Shown here one piece after another: positions 26,377 through 35,692 of a DNA stretch of 64,000 bases (position 1 is its first letter; every line of letters starts with the position of its first letter). The stretch comes from Oxalobacteraceae sp. CFBP 8761 (lineage in GTDB: Bacteria > Pseudomonadota > Gammaproteobacteria > Burkholderiales > Burkholderiaceae_D). The notes under the pieces were generated by a model that saw only the letters and a program-made list of their open reading frames with translations, was not told where the DNA came from and made no database searches. The position numbers and the translations under genes are program-made. The stretch lies in NCBI GenBank assembly GCA_014841595.1, contig JACYUE010000004.1, forward strand, positions 181,613-245,612, written 5' to 3'.

Positions 26377-27150
26377 TCAGTCGAACTTGCTGAAATCCGG
26401 CTTGCGCTTCTCGAAGAACGCCGTGAAGGCTTCCTTCGCTTCGGCGCCGCCCAGCATCGCGCTGAACTGCTCATTTTCCGCCGCGATGGTGTCCCTGACG
26501 TGCGCGGTGCGCGCGCGGCGCATCAGCGCCTTGGTCGTGCGGATCGAGGCTGGGGGCAGCTTGACCAGTTTTGCCGCTTGCGCCTGCGCGAACGCGAGCA
26601 GTTCCGCTGCCGGCAGCACGCGCGCGACGATGCCCATCTCCAGCGCTTCCTGGGCCAGGAACGGCTCGCCCAGCATCAGCTTTTCGGCGGCGCGCGTGTA
26701 GCCGGCCGACTGCGCGACCAGCAGCGACGAGGCAAATTCAGGGCACAGGCCCAGCTGCGAGAACGGCATCGAGAATTTGGCGTTGTCGGCCGCGTAGACC
26801 AGGTCGCAATGCATCAGGAGCGTGGTGCCGATGCCGACGGCGGCGCCGGCCACGGCAGCCACCACCGGTTTGGTGCAGCCTTCCAGCGCCAGCATGAACT
26901 GGAACACCGGACGCTCCGGCGTCATCGCGCCTTCGCCGGTGTTGTTCAGGAAATCGTCGAGGTCGTTACCGGCGGTGAAGATCTCGGGCTGGCCGGTGAT
27001 CAGGATGGCGCGGACCGTCGTGTCCTGCTCGGCGGCGCGCAAGGCGTCGGCCATCGACTGGTACATCGCGCCGGTGATCGCGTTCTTGCGTTCGAGGCGG
27101 TTGAAGGTGATCGTGAGGATGCCGTCGGCGGTCGTGGTGAGGATGCTCAT
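26377..27150 (-). CDS. enoyl-CoA hydratase/isomerase family protein
   Basis: A 257-residue crotonase-fold enzyme. Visible marks are FNRLERKNAITGAMYQSM, the oxyanion-hole segment FTAGNDLDDFL, and VAAVAGAAVGIGTTLLMHCD. The second catalytic Glu region reads FSQLGLCPEFASS, so a Glu is near but not in the standard spacing; the exact reaction (hydratase or isomerase) is uncertain. It is the last gene of a beta-oxidation operon, separated from the thiolase gene by a palindromic repeat. ATG 27150 has a GGGAG site. Confidence 0.88.
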   Translation of the reverse strand: MSILTTTADGILTITFNRLERKNAITGAMYQSMADALRAAEQDTTVRAILITGQPEIFTAGNDLDDFLNNTGEGAMTPERPVFQFMLALEGCTKPVVAAVAGAAVGIGTTLLMHCDLVYAADNAKFSMPFSQLGLCPEFASSLLVAQSAGYTRAAEKLMLGEPFLAQEALEMGIVARVLPAAELLAFAQAQAAKLVKLPPASIRTTKALMRRARTAHVRDTIAAENEQFSAMLGGAEAKEAFTAFFEKRKPDFSKFD

Positions 27151-27185
27151 GTGGTTGTCTCCCGTTTATTCTTGGGCTGGTTGGA

Positions 27186-27253
27186 CGCGTGGGCGGGAGA
27201 CCCGCCCACCCTACATAGTCGATTGTAGGATGGCCCGGTCTCCCGCCCACGCG
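27186..27253. repeat. REP-like palindromic element in the beta-oxidation operon
   Basis: Two 17-base arms in perfect inversion (27186-27202, CGCGTGGGCGGGAGACC, and 27237-27253) enclose a second inverted pair CCTACA / TGTAGG. The 68-base unit can fold into a long hairpin. It lies in the 121-base gap between the thiolase and hydratase genes. Its form is that of a dispersed extragenic palindrome; only one copy was found in this window. Confidence 0.65.
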
Positions 27254-27271
27254 GTGATCGTACTGGCTGGC

Positions 27272-28468
27272 TTAGACGCGTTCGATGATGCCCGCAGCGC
27301 CCATGCCGGCGCCGACGCACATCGTCACCATGCCGTACTTCAGGTTATTGCGACGCAGTGCGTGCACGACGGTCGCGGCGCGGATCGCACCGGTTGCGCC
27401 CAGCGGGTGACCCAGGGCGATCGCGCCGCCCAGCGGGTTGACCTTGCTGGTGTCCAGGCCCAGATCGCGGATCACGGCCAGCGCCTGCGCGGCGAAGGCT
27501 TCGTTCAGCTCGATCCAGTCCAGCTGGTCCTGCGTGATGCCAGCGGCGGCCAGCGCTGCAGGAATCGCGAACTTCGGACCGATGCCCATGATTTCCGGCG
27601 GCACGCCGCGCACGGCGAACGACGAAAACTTGGCCAGCGGCGTCAGATTGTGCTCGCGCAGGATTTTTTCGCTGACGACGATCAGGGCGCCGGCGCCATC
27701 CGACATCTGCGACGACGTGGCAGCCGTGACCGAACCCTTGGCGGCGAACACAGGCTTGAGTTTGCCCATGCTTTCCATGCTGGCGTCGGCGCGCGGGCCT
27801 TCGTCGGTGTCGACCGTGCGGGTCTTGACGTCGATCTGGCCGGTGGCCAGGTTCGGCGTGCGGGTGATGACCTCAACCGGCGTGATCTCGTCCTTGAAGT
27901 GGCCGGCCTGCTGCGCGGCGATCGCGCGGCGGTGCGATTCCAGGCCGAAGGCGTCCTGGTCTTCGCGCGAGATCTTCCACTGGTTGGCGACGTTCTCGGC
28001 CGTCAGGCCCATGCCGTAGGCCAGGCCCACGTTCTCGTCCTTGAACGTGTCCATGTTGATCGACGGGTGGTGGCCCATCATCGGCACCATCGACATCGAT
28101 TCGACGCCGCCGGCGATCATCACGTCGGCTTCGCCCACACGGATGCGGTCGGCGGCCATCGCCAGTGCGGTGATGCCCGAGGCGCAGTAACGGTTGACCG
28201 TCACGCCGCCCACGGTGTTCGGCAGGCCAGCCAGCACCACCGAGTTACGGGCGATGTTGAAGCCCTGCTCGGCTTCCGGGAACGAGCAGCCGATGATCGC
28301 ATCGATGATCAACGCCGGGTCCAGGTTCGGCACGGCTGCCATGGCGCCGCGGATCGCGTGCACCAGGAGGTCGTCCGGGCGGGTCTTGTTGAACATGCCG
28401 CGCGGCGCCTTGCCGATCGGGGTGCGGGTCGCTGCGACGATGTATGCGTCTTGAAGTTGTTTGCTCAT
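27272..28468 (-). CDS. acetyl-CoA C-acyltransferase (3-ketoacyl-CoA thiolase)
   Basis: A 398-residue thiolase that cleaves 3-ketoacyl-CoA with CoA in the last step of beta-oxidation. The nucleophile Cys lies in VNRYCASGITALAMA, the histidine loop in GGAIALGHPLGATG, and the second active-site Cys in CVGAGMGAAGI; NEAFAAQAL is also present. It follows the dehydrogenase/hydratase gene by 24 bases. FadA/FadI-like in role; I leave the symbol blank because several paralogues are usual in this group. Confidence 0.95.
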   Translation of the reverse strand: MSKQLQDAYIVAATRTPIGKAPRGMFNKTRPDDLLVHAIRGAMAAVPNLDPALIIDAIIGCSFPEAEQGFNIARNSVVLAGLPNTVGGVTVNRYCASGITALAMAADRIRVGEADVMIAGGVESMSMVPMMGHHPSINMDTFKDENVGLAYGMGLTAENVANQWKISREDQDAFGLESHRRAIAAQQAGHFKDEITPVEVITRTPNLATGQIDVKTRTVDTDEGPRADASMESMGKLKPVFAAKGSVTAATSSQMSDGAGALIVVSEKILREHNLTPLAKFSSFAVRGVPPEIMGIGPKFAIPAALAAAGITQDQLDWIELNEAFAAQALAVIRDLGLDTSKVNPLGGAIALGHPLGATGAIRAATVVHALRRNNLKYGMVTMCVGAGMGAAGIIERV

Positions 28469-28492
28469 GTCAGTGTCCTGTTCTGTCGACGC

Positions 28493-30889
28493 TTAGTTGC
28501 GCACTGGCTTGCCGGTCTGCATCATGCCCATGATGCGTTCCTGCGTTTTCGGATTGTTCAGCAGCGCCACGAAGGCTTTGCGCTCCAGGTCGAGGATCCA
28601 CTGCTCGCTGACCACACTGCCCTGGTCGATGTCGCCGCCAGTGACGATCTCGGCGATGGTGTCGCCCAGCTGGTAGTCATAGGCCGAGATGAAGCCGCCG
28701 TCGCGCATATTGACCATCTGGCCGCGGATCGTGCCCCAGCCGTAACGGCCGGTGACCGGGAACGTGCGGCGCGCCGGTGCGCGGTAGCCAGCGTCGGCCA
28801 TGGCGCGCGCCGTGGTTTTCGCCACGTGCAGCAGTTCGTAGGCGTTGAAGACAATCACGTCGTCTTCTTTCAGGTAACCCATGGCCTTGGCTTCCAGTGC
28901 CGACTTCGACACTTGCGCGGTGGCCGCGTTCATGAAACCGTTCTTCAGGAATTGCAGGATGTCGTTGCCCTTGGCTTCGGTTGCCGCGCGCAGCGCTGCT
29001 TCCTTCAGGCCGCCGCCGGCAGGCACCAGGCCCACGCCGACTTCGACCAGGCCAATGTACGACTCGATCGACGCGACACGCTTGCTGGCATGCAGCGCCA
29101 GTTCGCAGCCGCCGCCCAGCGCCAGACCAGCCACTGCAGCGACGACCGGCACGTTGGAGTACTTGAGCGCCATGAAGGTGTCCTGCAGCTCGCGCACGAT
29201 CGGCTCCATCGCCTTCGCGCCGCCGGCCATGAAGGCTGGCAGGGCCGATTGCAGGTCGGCGCCGGCCGAGAACGCGCCGCCTTCGGCTGCGTCGGTGTTC
29301 CAGATCACGATGCCCTTGAAGCCGGCTTCGGCTTCTTTCAGCGCGCGCTGCAGGCCCTTGATGACGCCATCGCCGATGACGTGCATCTTGGTCTTGAGCG
29401 AGACGACCAGGACGTCGTCGTCCGAGTGCCACAGGCGCACGGATTCGTCTTCGAAGACGGTGGTGCCAGCGGTTTTCGGATCGGCGCCGCCCAGGCCCAC
29501 GACCGGTGCGCGGAACTGCTGGCGCTTGTACACCGGCAGGTCCGACAGCGGCACATAGCCGCTCTTGGCAACCGAGTACGAACCTTCAGGCGTGTGCACG
29601 CCCTTCTCGGCGACCGAACCCTCGAACACCCAGGCTGGCAGCGGTGCGCTCGACAGCGCCTTGCCGGCGTCGATGTCTTCCTTGACCCACTGCGCGATCT
29701 GCGTCCAGCCGGCGCCCTGCCACGTTTCGAACGGGCCGACGCTCCAGCCGAAGCCCCAGCGCATCGCGAAGTCGATGTCGCGCGCGTTGTCGGCGATCGA
29801 TTCAAGGTGGAACGCGATGTAGTGGAAGGCGTCGCGGAAGATCGCCCACAGGAACTGCGCCTGCGGGTTGGTCGATTCGCGCATGGCCTTGAACTTCTTG
29901 ACCGGGTCTTTCTCTTTCAGGATGCGGCCAACGATGTCGGCTGCCTTGGCGCCGCCGGCGACGTATTCACCCGTGGCGAAGTCCAGGCGCTGGATCTCCT
30001 TGCCGACCTTCTTGTAGAAGCCGGCGCCGGATTTCTGGCCCAGTGCACCTTTTTCGATCAGCTTGGCCAGGATGTCCGGCGTCTTGTAGACGCTGAAGAA
30101 CGGGTCGTCCTTCAGGTTGTCCTGCATGGTCTTGATCACATGGCCCATCGTGTCCAGGCCGACCACGTCCGCGGTGCGGAAGGTGCCCGACTTGGCGCGG
30201 CCCAGCTTGGCGCCGGTCAGGTCATCGACCACGTCCACCGACAGGCCGAATTTCTCGGCTTCGACGATCGTGGCCAGCATGCCGAAGATACCGACACGGT
30301 TGGCGATGAAGTTCGGGGTGTCTTTCGCGCGCACGACGCCCTTGCCCAGGGTCGAGGTCAGGAACGTTTCGAGCTGGTCCAGGATGTCAGGACGGGTGTC
30401 CGTGGTCGGGATCAGTTCGACCAGGTGCATGTAGCGCGGCGGGTTGAAGAAGTGCACGCCGCAGAAGCGGGCCTTCAGTTCGGCGTCGAAGCCTTCGGCC
30501 AGCTTGTTGATCGACAGGCCCGACGTGTTCGACGCGAAGATCGCGTTTGGCGCGATGTGCGGCGCGACCTTGGCGTACAGGTCGTGTTTCCAGTCCATGC
30601 GCTCGGCGATGGCTTCGATGATCAGGTCGCAACCGGCCAGCACGTCGAGGTTGTCCTCGTAGTTGGCCACTTCGATCAGGGCCGCGTCATCCTTGTTGCC
30701 CAGCGGGGCTGGCGAGAGCTTTTTCAGGTTCTCGATGGCGCGCAGGACGATGCCGTTCTTCGGGCCTTCCTTGGCCGGCAGGTCGAACAGCACGACTGGC
30801 ACCTTGGCGTTCACGCAGTGGGCGGCGATTTGCGCGCCCATCACGCCAGCGCCCAGCACGGCGACTTTCTTGACGATGAAATTGGACAT
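28493..30889 (-). CDS. bifunctional 3-hydroxyacyl-CoA dehydrogenase / enoyl-CoA hydratase
   Basis: A 798-residue beta-oxidation enzyme. The N-terminal half is an NAD-dependent 3-hydroxyacyl-CoA dehydrogenase (KVAVLGAGVMGAQIAAHCVN, FASNTSGLSINKLAEG, FCGVHFFNPPRYMHLVELI). The C-terminal part from about residue 480 is crotonase-like (FSAGADLQSALPAFM, VAAVAGLALGGGCELALH). The domain order, dehydrogenase first, is that of FadN-type proteins rather than E. coli FadB. It lies between the acyl-CoA dehydrogenase (gap 33 bases) and thiolase genes, so the operon encodes a full beta-oxidation cycle. Confidence 0.95.
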   Translation of the reverse strand: MSNFIVKKVAVLGAGVMGAQIAAHCVNAKVPVVLFDLPAKEGPKNGIVLRAIENLKKLSPAPLGNKDDAALIEVANYEDNLDVLAGCDLIIEAIAERMDWKHDLYAKVAPHIAPNAIFASNTSGLSINKLAEGFDAELKARFCGVHFFNPPRYMHLVELIPTTDTRPDILDQLETFLTSTLGKGVVRAKDTPNFIANRVGIFGMLATIVEAEKFGLSVDVVDDLTGAKLGRAKSGTFRTADVVGLDTMGHVIKTMQDNLKDDPFFSVYKTPDILAKLIEKGALGQKSGAGFYKKVGKEIQRLDFATGEYVAGGAKAADIVGRILKEKDPVKKFKAMRESTNPQAQFLWAIFRDAFHYIAFHLESIADNARDIDFAMRWGFGWSVGPFETWQGAGWTQIAQWVKEDIDAGKALSSAPLPAWVFEGSVAEKGVHTPEGSYSVAKSGYVPLSDLPVYKRQQFRAPVVGLGGADPKTAGTTVFEDESVRLWHSDDDVLVVSLKTKMHVIGDGVIKGLQRALKEAEAGFKGIVIWNTDAAEGGAFSAGADLQSALPAFMAGGAKAMEPIVRELQDTFMALKYSNVPVVAAVAGLALGGGCELALHASKRVASIESYIGLVEVGVGLVPAGGGLKEAALRAATEAKGNDILQFLKNGFMNAATAQVSKSALEAKAMGYLKEDDVIVFNAYELLHVAKTTARAMADAGYRAPARRTFPVTGRYGWGTIRGQMVNMRDGGFISAYDYQLGDTIAEIVTGGDIDQGSVVSEQWILDLERKAFVALLNNPKTQERIMGMMQTGKPVRN

Positions 30890-30922
30890 GTAAGATTTCC
30901 TTGTTGGGTTGGGCGTGATTGC

Positions 30923-32713
30923 TTAGAACAGGTCGGCGTCCAGCGCCGTCAGGTTCGCGGCGCCCGAGCGTGCCTGGCGGATCAGCATCGCGGTTTCCGG
31001 ATACAGACGTGCGAAGTAGAAGCGGATCGTCGCCAGCTTCGATTCATAGAAGCGGTCGCCCGAATCGAGCTTGGCCAGTGCGATCTTGGCTTGCTGCGCG
31101 AACAGATAGCTGTAGACCAGGTGACCGGCCACGCGCAGGTAAGGCACGGCGGCGGCGCCCACTTCGTCCGGGTTCTGGAAGGCCTTCATGCCGATTTCCA
31201 TCGTCAGCTTGGTGACCTTGTCGCCCAGCTCGCCCAGCGGCGTGACGAATTCGGACATGTTCTCGTCCAGGCCATTGTCTTCGACAAAGGTCTTGATCTT
31301 CTCGCCGAACTTGCGCAGCTTGGCGCCATTGTCCATCAGGATCTTGCGGCCCAGCAGATCCAGCGACTGGATCGTGTTGGTGCCTTCGTAGATCATGTTG
31401 ATGCGCGCGTCGCGCACGTACTGCTCCATGCCCCATTCGGCGATGTAGCCGTGGCCGCCGTAGACCTGCATCGCTTCGGAGGTCGCGATCCAGCCATTGT
31501 CGGTGATGAAGGCCTTGATGATTGGCGTGAGCAGCGCGACTTCGTCTGCCGCTTCCTTGCGCACGTCTTCATCGGTGTGGTTCAGTTCGCGGTCGATCTG
31601 CAGCGCGACGTACGACGAGAACGCGCGGCCGCCTTCAGCGAACGCTTTTGCGGTCAGCAGCATGCGACGCACGTCCGGGTGCACGATGATCGGATCAGCT
31701 GGCTTGTCCGGTGCTTTCACGCCCGACAGGCTGCGCATCTGGATGCGGTCTTTTGCATAGGCCAGTGCATTCTGGTACGCCACTTCGGTCAGGCCGAGCG
31801 ACTGCATGCCCACGCCCAGGCGGGCCGCGTTCATGAACACGAACATCGCCTGCAGGCCCTTGTGCGGCTGGCCGATCAGCGTGGCGCGTGCATTGTCCAG
31901 GTTCATCTGGCAGGTCGAGTTGCCGTGGATGCCCATCTTTTCTTCGATGGCGCCGCAGGCGATGCCATTGCGCTCGCCGATCGAGCCGTCTTCGTTCGGC
32001 ATGAACTTCGGCACCAGGAACAGCGAGATGCCTTTCGAGCCTTCCGGTGCATCCGGCAGGCGCGCCAGCACCAGGTGGACGATGTTGTCCGAGATATCGT
32101 GTTCGCCGGCCGAGATGAAGATCTTCGAGCCGGTGATCAGGTAGGTGCCGTCGCCTTGCGGTTCAGCTTTCGAGCGCAGCAGGCCCAGGTCGGTGCCGCA
32201 GTGGGCTTCGGTCAGGCACATGGTGCCGGTCCATTCACCCGAGACGAGCTTTGGCAGGTACAGGCGTTTCTGGTCGTCGGTACCGTGCTCGAGCAGGCAC
32301 TCGTAGGCGCCGTGCGACAGGCCCGGGTACATCGACCAGGCCTGGTTCGACGAATTGAGCATCTCGTAGAACGAGTTGTTCAGCGTGATCGGCAAGCCCT
32401 GGCCGCCATATTCGGGATCGCATGCCAGCGCAGCCCAGCCGCCTTCGACATACTGTTTATACGCCTGCTTGAAGCCCTTCGGCGTGGTCACGCTCTTGTC
32501 GGCAGCATTGAAGGTGCAGCCTTCGCGGTCGCCCGAGTGGTTCAGCGGGAACAGCACTTCTTGGGTGAATTTTGCACCTTCTTCGAGTACCTGGTTGATG
32601 ATGTCGGTATCGATTTCCTGGTATTTCGGCAGATTCTTGAATTCTTCGGTGACATTGAGGAACTCGTGCAGAACGAACTGCATATCCCGGATTGGCGCGA
32701 CGTACTGACCCAT
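30923..32713 (-). CDS. acyl-CoA dehydrogenase, long (about 600-residue) type
   Basis: A 596-residue FAD enzyme that makes the trans-2-enoyl-CoA in the first step of beta-oxidation. The family signatures TGTMCLTEAHCGTDLGLLRS and GSKIFISAGEHDIS mark the FAD/substrate region, and VYGGHGYIAEWGMEQYVRDARI with the EGTNTIQ motif the C-terminal helical domain. A C-terminal extension of about 100 residues is typical of this subfamily. It is 47 bases downstream of the TetR gene and 33 bases upstream of the dehydrogenase/hydratase gene. Confidence 0.94.
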   Translation of the reverse strand: MGQYVAPIRDMQFVLHEFLNVTEEFKNLPKYQEIDTDIINQVLEEGAKFTQEVLFPLNHSGDREGCTFNAADKSVTTPKGFKQAYKQYVEGGWAALACDPEYGGQGLPITLNNSFYEMLNSSNQAWSMYPGLSHGAYECLLEHGTDDQKRLYLPKLVSGEWTGTMCLTEAHCGTDLGLLRSKAEPQGDGTYLITGSKIFISAGEHDISDNIVHLVLARLPDAPEGSKGISLFLVPKFMPNEDGSIGERNGIACGAIEEKMGIHGNSTCQMNLDNARATLIGQPHKGLQAMFVFMNAARLGVGMQSLGLTEVAYQNALAYAKDRIQMRSLSGVKAPDKPADPIIVHPDVRRMLLTAKAFAEGGRAFSSYVALQIDRELNHTDEDVRKEAADEVALLTPIIKAFITDNGWIATSEAMQVYGGHGYIAEWGMEQYVRDARINMIYEGTNTIQSLDLLGRKILMDNGAKLRKFGEKIKTFVEDNGLDENMSEFVTPLGELGDKVTKLTMEIGMKAFQNPDEVGAAAVPYLRVAGHLVYSYLFAQQAKIALAKLDSGDRFYESKLATIRFYFARLYPETAMLIRQARSGAANLTALDADLF

Positions 32714-32760
32714 GGTTTTCTCCTGAAGAGTGTGACGATTGTTGGACGTGACAGGCGGCC

Positions 32761-33378
32761 TTATGCCGCCTGGTGGTCTTGCGATTGTTGGGAATTGCGG
32801 TAATTTTCGATCAGGCGTTCAAAGCCGGCCCGGGCCCGTTCGACGGCGCCCGGATTGCGCAGGAAACGCGCATCGTGGTGCAGCGCCAGGATCAGCCCGT
32901 GCATCTCGAACACCAGTTGCTCGGCATCGAAACCGGTGTGCAGGTGCCGCAGCTCGATCGCCTGCTCGACACTGCGCAGCAAGGCGCCCTGCCACGCGCG
33001 GACCATCGACACCAGCTCTTCGCGGATCGGGCCTTCGCGGTCGTCGTATTCGACGGCGCCACTGATATAGATGCACCCGGACGCGATCTCGACCGACACC
33101 CGCTTGACCCAGCGCGTGTACATCGCCACCAGGCGCGGCAGGCCGCGGGTTTCCTTGATGCTCGGGTAAAAGACCTCTTGCTCGAATCGGTGGTGGTACA
33201 GCTTGACCACCTCGAGCTGCAGGTCTTCGCGCGAACCGAAGTGCGCGAACACGCCGGACTTGCTCATGCTCATCCGGTCGGCCAGCAGGCCGATCGTCAA
33301 GCCTTCGAGGCCGTTGCGGCTGGCGAGTTCGAGCGCGACGTCGAGAATTGCCGCCCGCGTCTGCTCGCCCTTGCGCAT
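32761..33378 (-). CDS. TetR-family regulator of the beta-oxidation operon
   Basis: A 205-residue regulator. The N-terminal DNA-binding domain reads TRAAILDVALELASRNGLEG, then GLLADRMSMSKSGVFAHFGS, a standard TetR helix-turn-helix; the rest is the helical ligand/dimer domain. It heads a run of four fatty-acid genes on the same strand (gap 47 bases), so it probably responds to acyl-CoA and represses its own operon. Promoter and operator candidates are directly upstream. Confidence 0.9.
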   Translation of the reverse strand: MRKGEQTRAAILDVALELASRNGLEGLTIGLLADRMSMSKSGVFAHFGSREDLQLEVVKLYHHRFEQEVFYPSIKETRGLPRLVAMYTRWVKRVSVEIASGCIYISGAVEYDDREGPIREELVSMVRAWQGALLRSVEQAIELRHLHTGFDAEQLVFEMHGLILALHHDARFLRNPGAVERARAGFERLIENYRNSQQSQDHQAA

Positions 33379-33424
33379 GAATTTTGCTGAAGTACTGATA
33401 GCTTCCCCTGGTCTCGAAAAAATC

Positions 33425-33464
33425 CGAACGCTCGTACTATTATCTATCGGGCCTGGAATGTCAA
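33425..33464 (-). promoter_or_regulatory. promoter and operator candidate of the TetR/beta-oxidation operon
   Basis: On the minus strand a perfect -35 TTGACA (33464-33459) is followed after 16 bases by TAATAG (33442-33437) as a weak -10. The palindrome CGAGCGTTCG (33434-33425) lies right after it, where a repressor would block RNA polymerase. Binding by the TetR protein is inference. The rest of 33379-33705 holds no gene. Confidence 0.5.
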
Positions 33465-33705
33465 ACGGGAACTTAGAGGTGCGGTTCTATTGATGAAAAA
33501 CAACCCGCGACACCCGGAGAAAGCGCCTTTTACTGACGGCCCGGCTTGCAGGCGAGCGGCAGAAAACAGTTGTTTCATCTGCTAAAGGTACAGCATTTTC
33601 GGGGTGACCGGTGCGTCATTTACGAGCACGGCGCACCCGTTTGCAGCTTGACTGTTACCATTAATAATCCAGCAACATTCAGCGCGCCGACGAAAGGTCC
33701 ACAGC

Positions 33706-34116
33706 ATGAGCAGCAACGATCAGAATCAACAGGTCGTCGAACCCGACGACAGCGCGCTGCAAGTGGCAATTCGCGCTTTCTCGCTGCAGGAAGGTGGCAC
33801 CGAACCCGCTCAGGCAGCGGCAGCAGGCGCGGATTCGATGCAGCATTTCCTGGTGCTGATCGGCCACGCCAGTGCACGGCTGGACAGCGGCGCGACGGCA
33901 GAGGACGCAATTGCCGACCTGGTCCGGCGCGGGCTGGACCGGGACACGGCGCAGGTCGTCGTCGACAAGGCCGTCGATGTCGTCGCGTCGAACCGGGCGC
34001 TGGAAAGTGCGCCACCCGCACAGCAGGTGCGCGCAAGATCGAGCAAGAGTATCCGGGTCTTCGCCATCGTGCTGGTGGTCGTCGCGCTGGTCGTGGCCTT
34101 GCTGGTCATGCGATAG
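33706..34116 (+). CDS. small tail-anchored hypothetical membrane protein
   Basis: A 136-residue protein with a Gln/Asp-rich hydrophilic N-terminus, a helical middle (DAIADLVRRGLDRDTAQVVVDKA) and one C-terminal membrane helix (VFAIVLVVVALVVALLVMR) that ends the protein, so it is probably tail-anchored with the bulk in the cytoplasm. ATG 33706 has a GAAAGG site. No family is recognised. It stands alone, convergent with the hslR-like gene. Confidence 0.65.
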   Translation: MSSNDQNQQVVEPDDSALQVAIRAFSLQEGGTEPAQAAAAGADSMQHFLVLIGHASARLDSGATAEDAIADLVRRGLDRDTAQVVVDKAVDVVASNRALESAPPAQQVRARSSKSIRVFAIVLVVVALVVALLVMR

Positions 34117-34128
34117 CGCCCGCCACGT

Positions 34129-34515
34129 CTATTCGCCCGCCTGCTCCATCGCGCGGCGATCGCGCTTGGTCGGCCGCCCCTTGATTTCCAGGCTCGGTTC
34201 CGGATACAGGCGCCGCGCGACTTTGTCGAGTTCGCGCTTGGCGATGCTCTCGTCGGTTTCGAAATACAGCGTGCGCGCCACCGGGGCACCGCCGCGCGCG
34301 CCTGAAATGGCCGCGACGATGATTTCCCAGCGATCCGAGCCGTTATCGATCAGCATCTTGTCGTTGATCTTGACCGTGCGCGCCGGCTTGACCGGCTCGC
34401 CGTCGATCCGCACCCGGCCCCGCTCCACCGCATCCTGGGCCAGCGAGCGTGTCTTGAAAAAGCGTGCTGCCCACAGCCATTTGTCCAGTCGGACGTTCTC
34501 TTTGTCTTTGTCCAT
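34129..34515 (-). CDS. hslR: S4-domain RNA-binding protein (heat-shock protein 15 family)
   Basis: A 128-residue basic protein. The S4 domain spans about residues 8-65: VRLDKWLWAARFFKTRSLAQ, then GRVRIDGEPVKPARTVKIND. The tail is rich in Lys/Arg (RPTKRDRRAMEQ). HslR (Hsp15) binds stalled 50S subunits carrying nascent chain-tRNA and helps recycle them. It lies 12 bases downstream of the cardiolipin-synthase-like gene on the same strand, so it may be transcribed with it. Confidence 0.9.
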   Translation of the reverse strand: MDKDKENVRLDKWLWAARFFKTRSLAQDAVERGRVRIDGEPVKPARTVKINDKMLIDNGSDRWEIIVAAISGARGGAPVARTLYFETDESIAKRELDKVARRLYPEPSLEIKGRPTKRDRRAMEQAGE

Positions 34516-34527
34516 CGTTATCCCTTA

Positions 34528-35688
34528 TTACGCATACCCGATGGCGCACACGCGCATCACCAGTTTATAGCCGACATACGCGCAGCCGTTGACGGCGCGG
34601 CGCAGCCAGCCGATGTCGGCAAATTCCTGCGGACAGACTTCGACCCCGTCCGCGATGCCCCGTTCGATGTGCGCGCGCATCGACGCGGCAAAGACCGGAT
34701 CGTCGACGACGATATTGGCTTCCTGGTTTACGAACAGCGACAAACCGTCGCAGTTGCTCGAGCCGACCGTGGCCCAGTGGTCGTCCGCCACCGCCACCTT
34801 GGCATGCAGTTGTGTCCTGCGGTACTCGACCACGCGGATGCCATCGGCCAGCAGTTTCGGATAGAACGATTGCGCCACCGCGTCCTGGATCGCGAACTCC
34901 CCCACCCCGATCAAGAGCGTGACGGCGACGCCGCGCTGCGCTGCATGCGCGAGCGCCTGGCGAAACTTGCGGCCCGGCGCGAAATATGGGGTGGCTAGCA
35001 GCACGCTGTGGCGCGCGTGGCCCAGCGCCTGCAGATAGGCGCGCTGGATCGTGGTGCGGTTGCGCAGGTTGTCGCGCACGACGAAGGCGGCGCGCGCGGG
35101 ACTGGCGCACGACGGTGCCGGCTGCTTGCGCATTTCGCGGAACAGTTCCAGGCGCTTGCGCAGCCGCAGGCGGCCCGTACGGGTCCACTGCCCTTGCGCC
35201 TCGTGGTGAATTTGCGCCACGAGCGGGCCGCGCACCCGCACCGTGAAATCCCAGCGCGGCGCCGGCAGGCGACGGCCGTCGGCGTGGTCGCACAGCCAGT
35301 CGTCGTTGACATTGATGCCACCGACAAACGCAACCTCGCGGTCGATCACGGTAATCTTGCGGTGCGAGCGGGCGATGCCGCGCTTGCACAGCGGATTGAA
35401 CACCCGGTACTGGGCGCCGGCCTGGGTCAGCACCTGGCCCAGCCGGGAGGTGACGCGGTGGCCGGTGCCGAACCAGTCGACCAGTACCCGCACCTTCACG
35501 CCGCGTTTGGCGGCGCGCGCGAGCGCATCGCGCACGGCATCGCCTGTTTCGTCTTCGGCAAAAATATAGGTTTCGAACAGGACTTCGTGGCGGGCAGCGT
35601 CGAGCGCGACAATCAGCGCCGGGAAGAACGCAACGCCGCTCTCCAATAGCGTGATGTCGTTATTGTCGACGAAGGTGACGCTGCGCAT
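34528..35688 (-). CDS. clsB: cardiolipin synthase, phospholipase-D family (ClsB type)
   Basis: A 386-residue enzyme with two HKD motifs, SHRKITVIDREVAFVGG and LHAKVAVADDHWATVGSSN, each followed by the Gly/Ser tail of the PLD superfamily. It joins phosphatidyl groups to make cardiolipin at the inner membrane. No N-terminal membrane helices are present, as in ClsB and unlike ClsA. The gene for an endonuclease/exonuclease/phosphatase-fold protein is four bases upstream, the same pairing as ybhP-ybhO(clsB) in E. coli. Confidence 0.9.
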   Translation of the reverse strand: MRSVTFVDNNDITLLESGVAFFPALIVALDAARHEVLFETYIFAEDETGDAVRDALARAAKRGVKVRVLVDWFGTGHRVTSRLGQVLTQAGAQYRVFNPLCKRGIARSHRKITVIDREVAFVGGINVNDDWLCDHADGRRLPAPRWDFTVRVRGPLVAQIHHEAQGQWTRTGRLRLRKRLELFREMRKQPAPSCASPARAAFVVRDNLRNRTTIQRAYLQALGHARHSVLLATPYFAPGRKFRQALAHAAQRGVAVTLLIGVGEFAIQDAVAQSFYPKLLADGIRVVEYRRTQLHAKVAVADDHWATVGSSNCDGLSLFVNQEANIVVDDPVFAASMRAHIERGIADGVEVCPQEFADIGWLRRAVNGCAYVGYKLVMRVCAIGYA

Positions 35689-35692
35689 GGCC

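Noticed and set aside
26822..32803. A 1993-residue plus-strand open frame across the beta-oxidation operon
   Set aside because: It mirrors the codons of thiolase, dehydrogenase and acyl-CoA dehydrogenase genes on the other strand; no conserved motif, no ribosome site.
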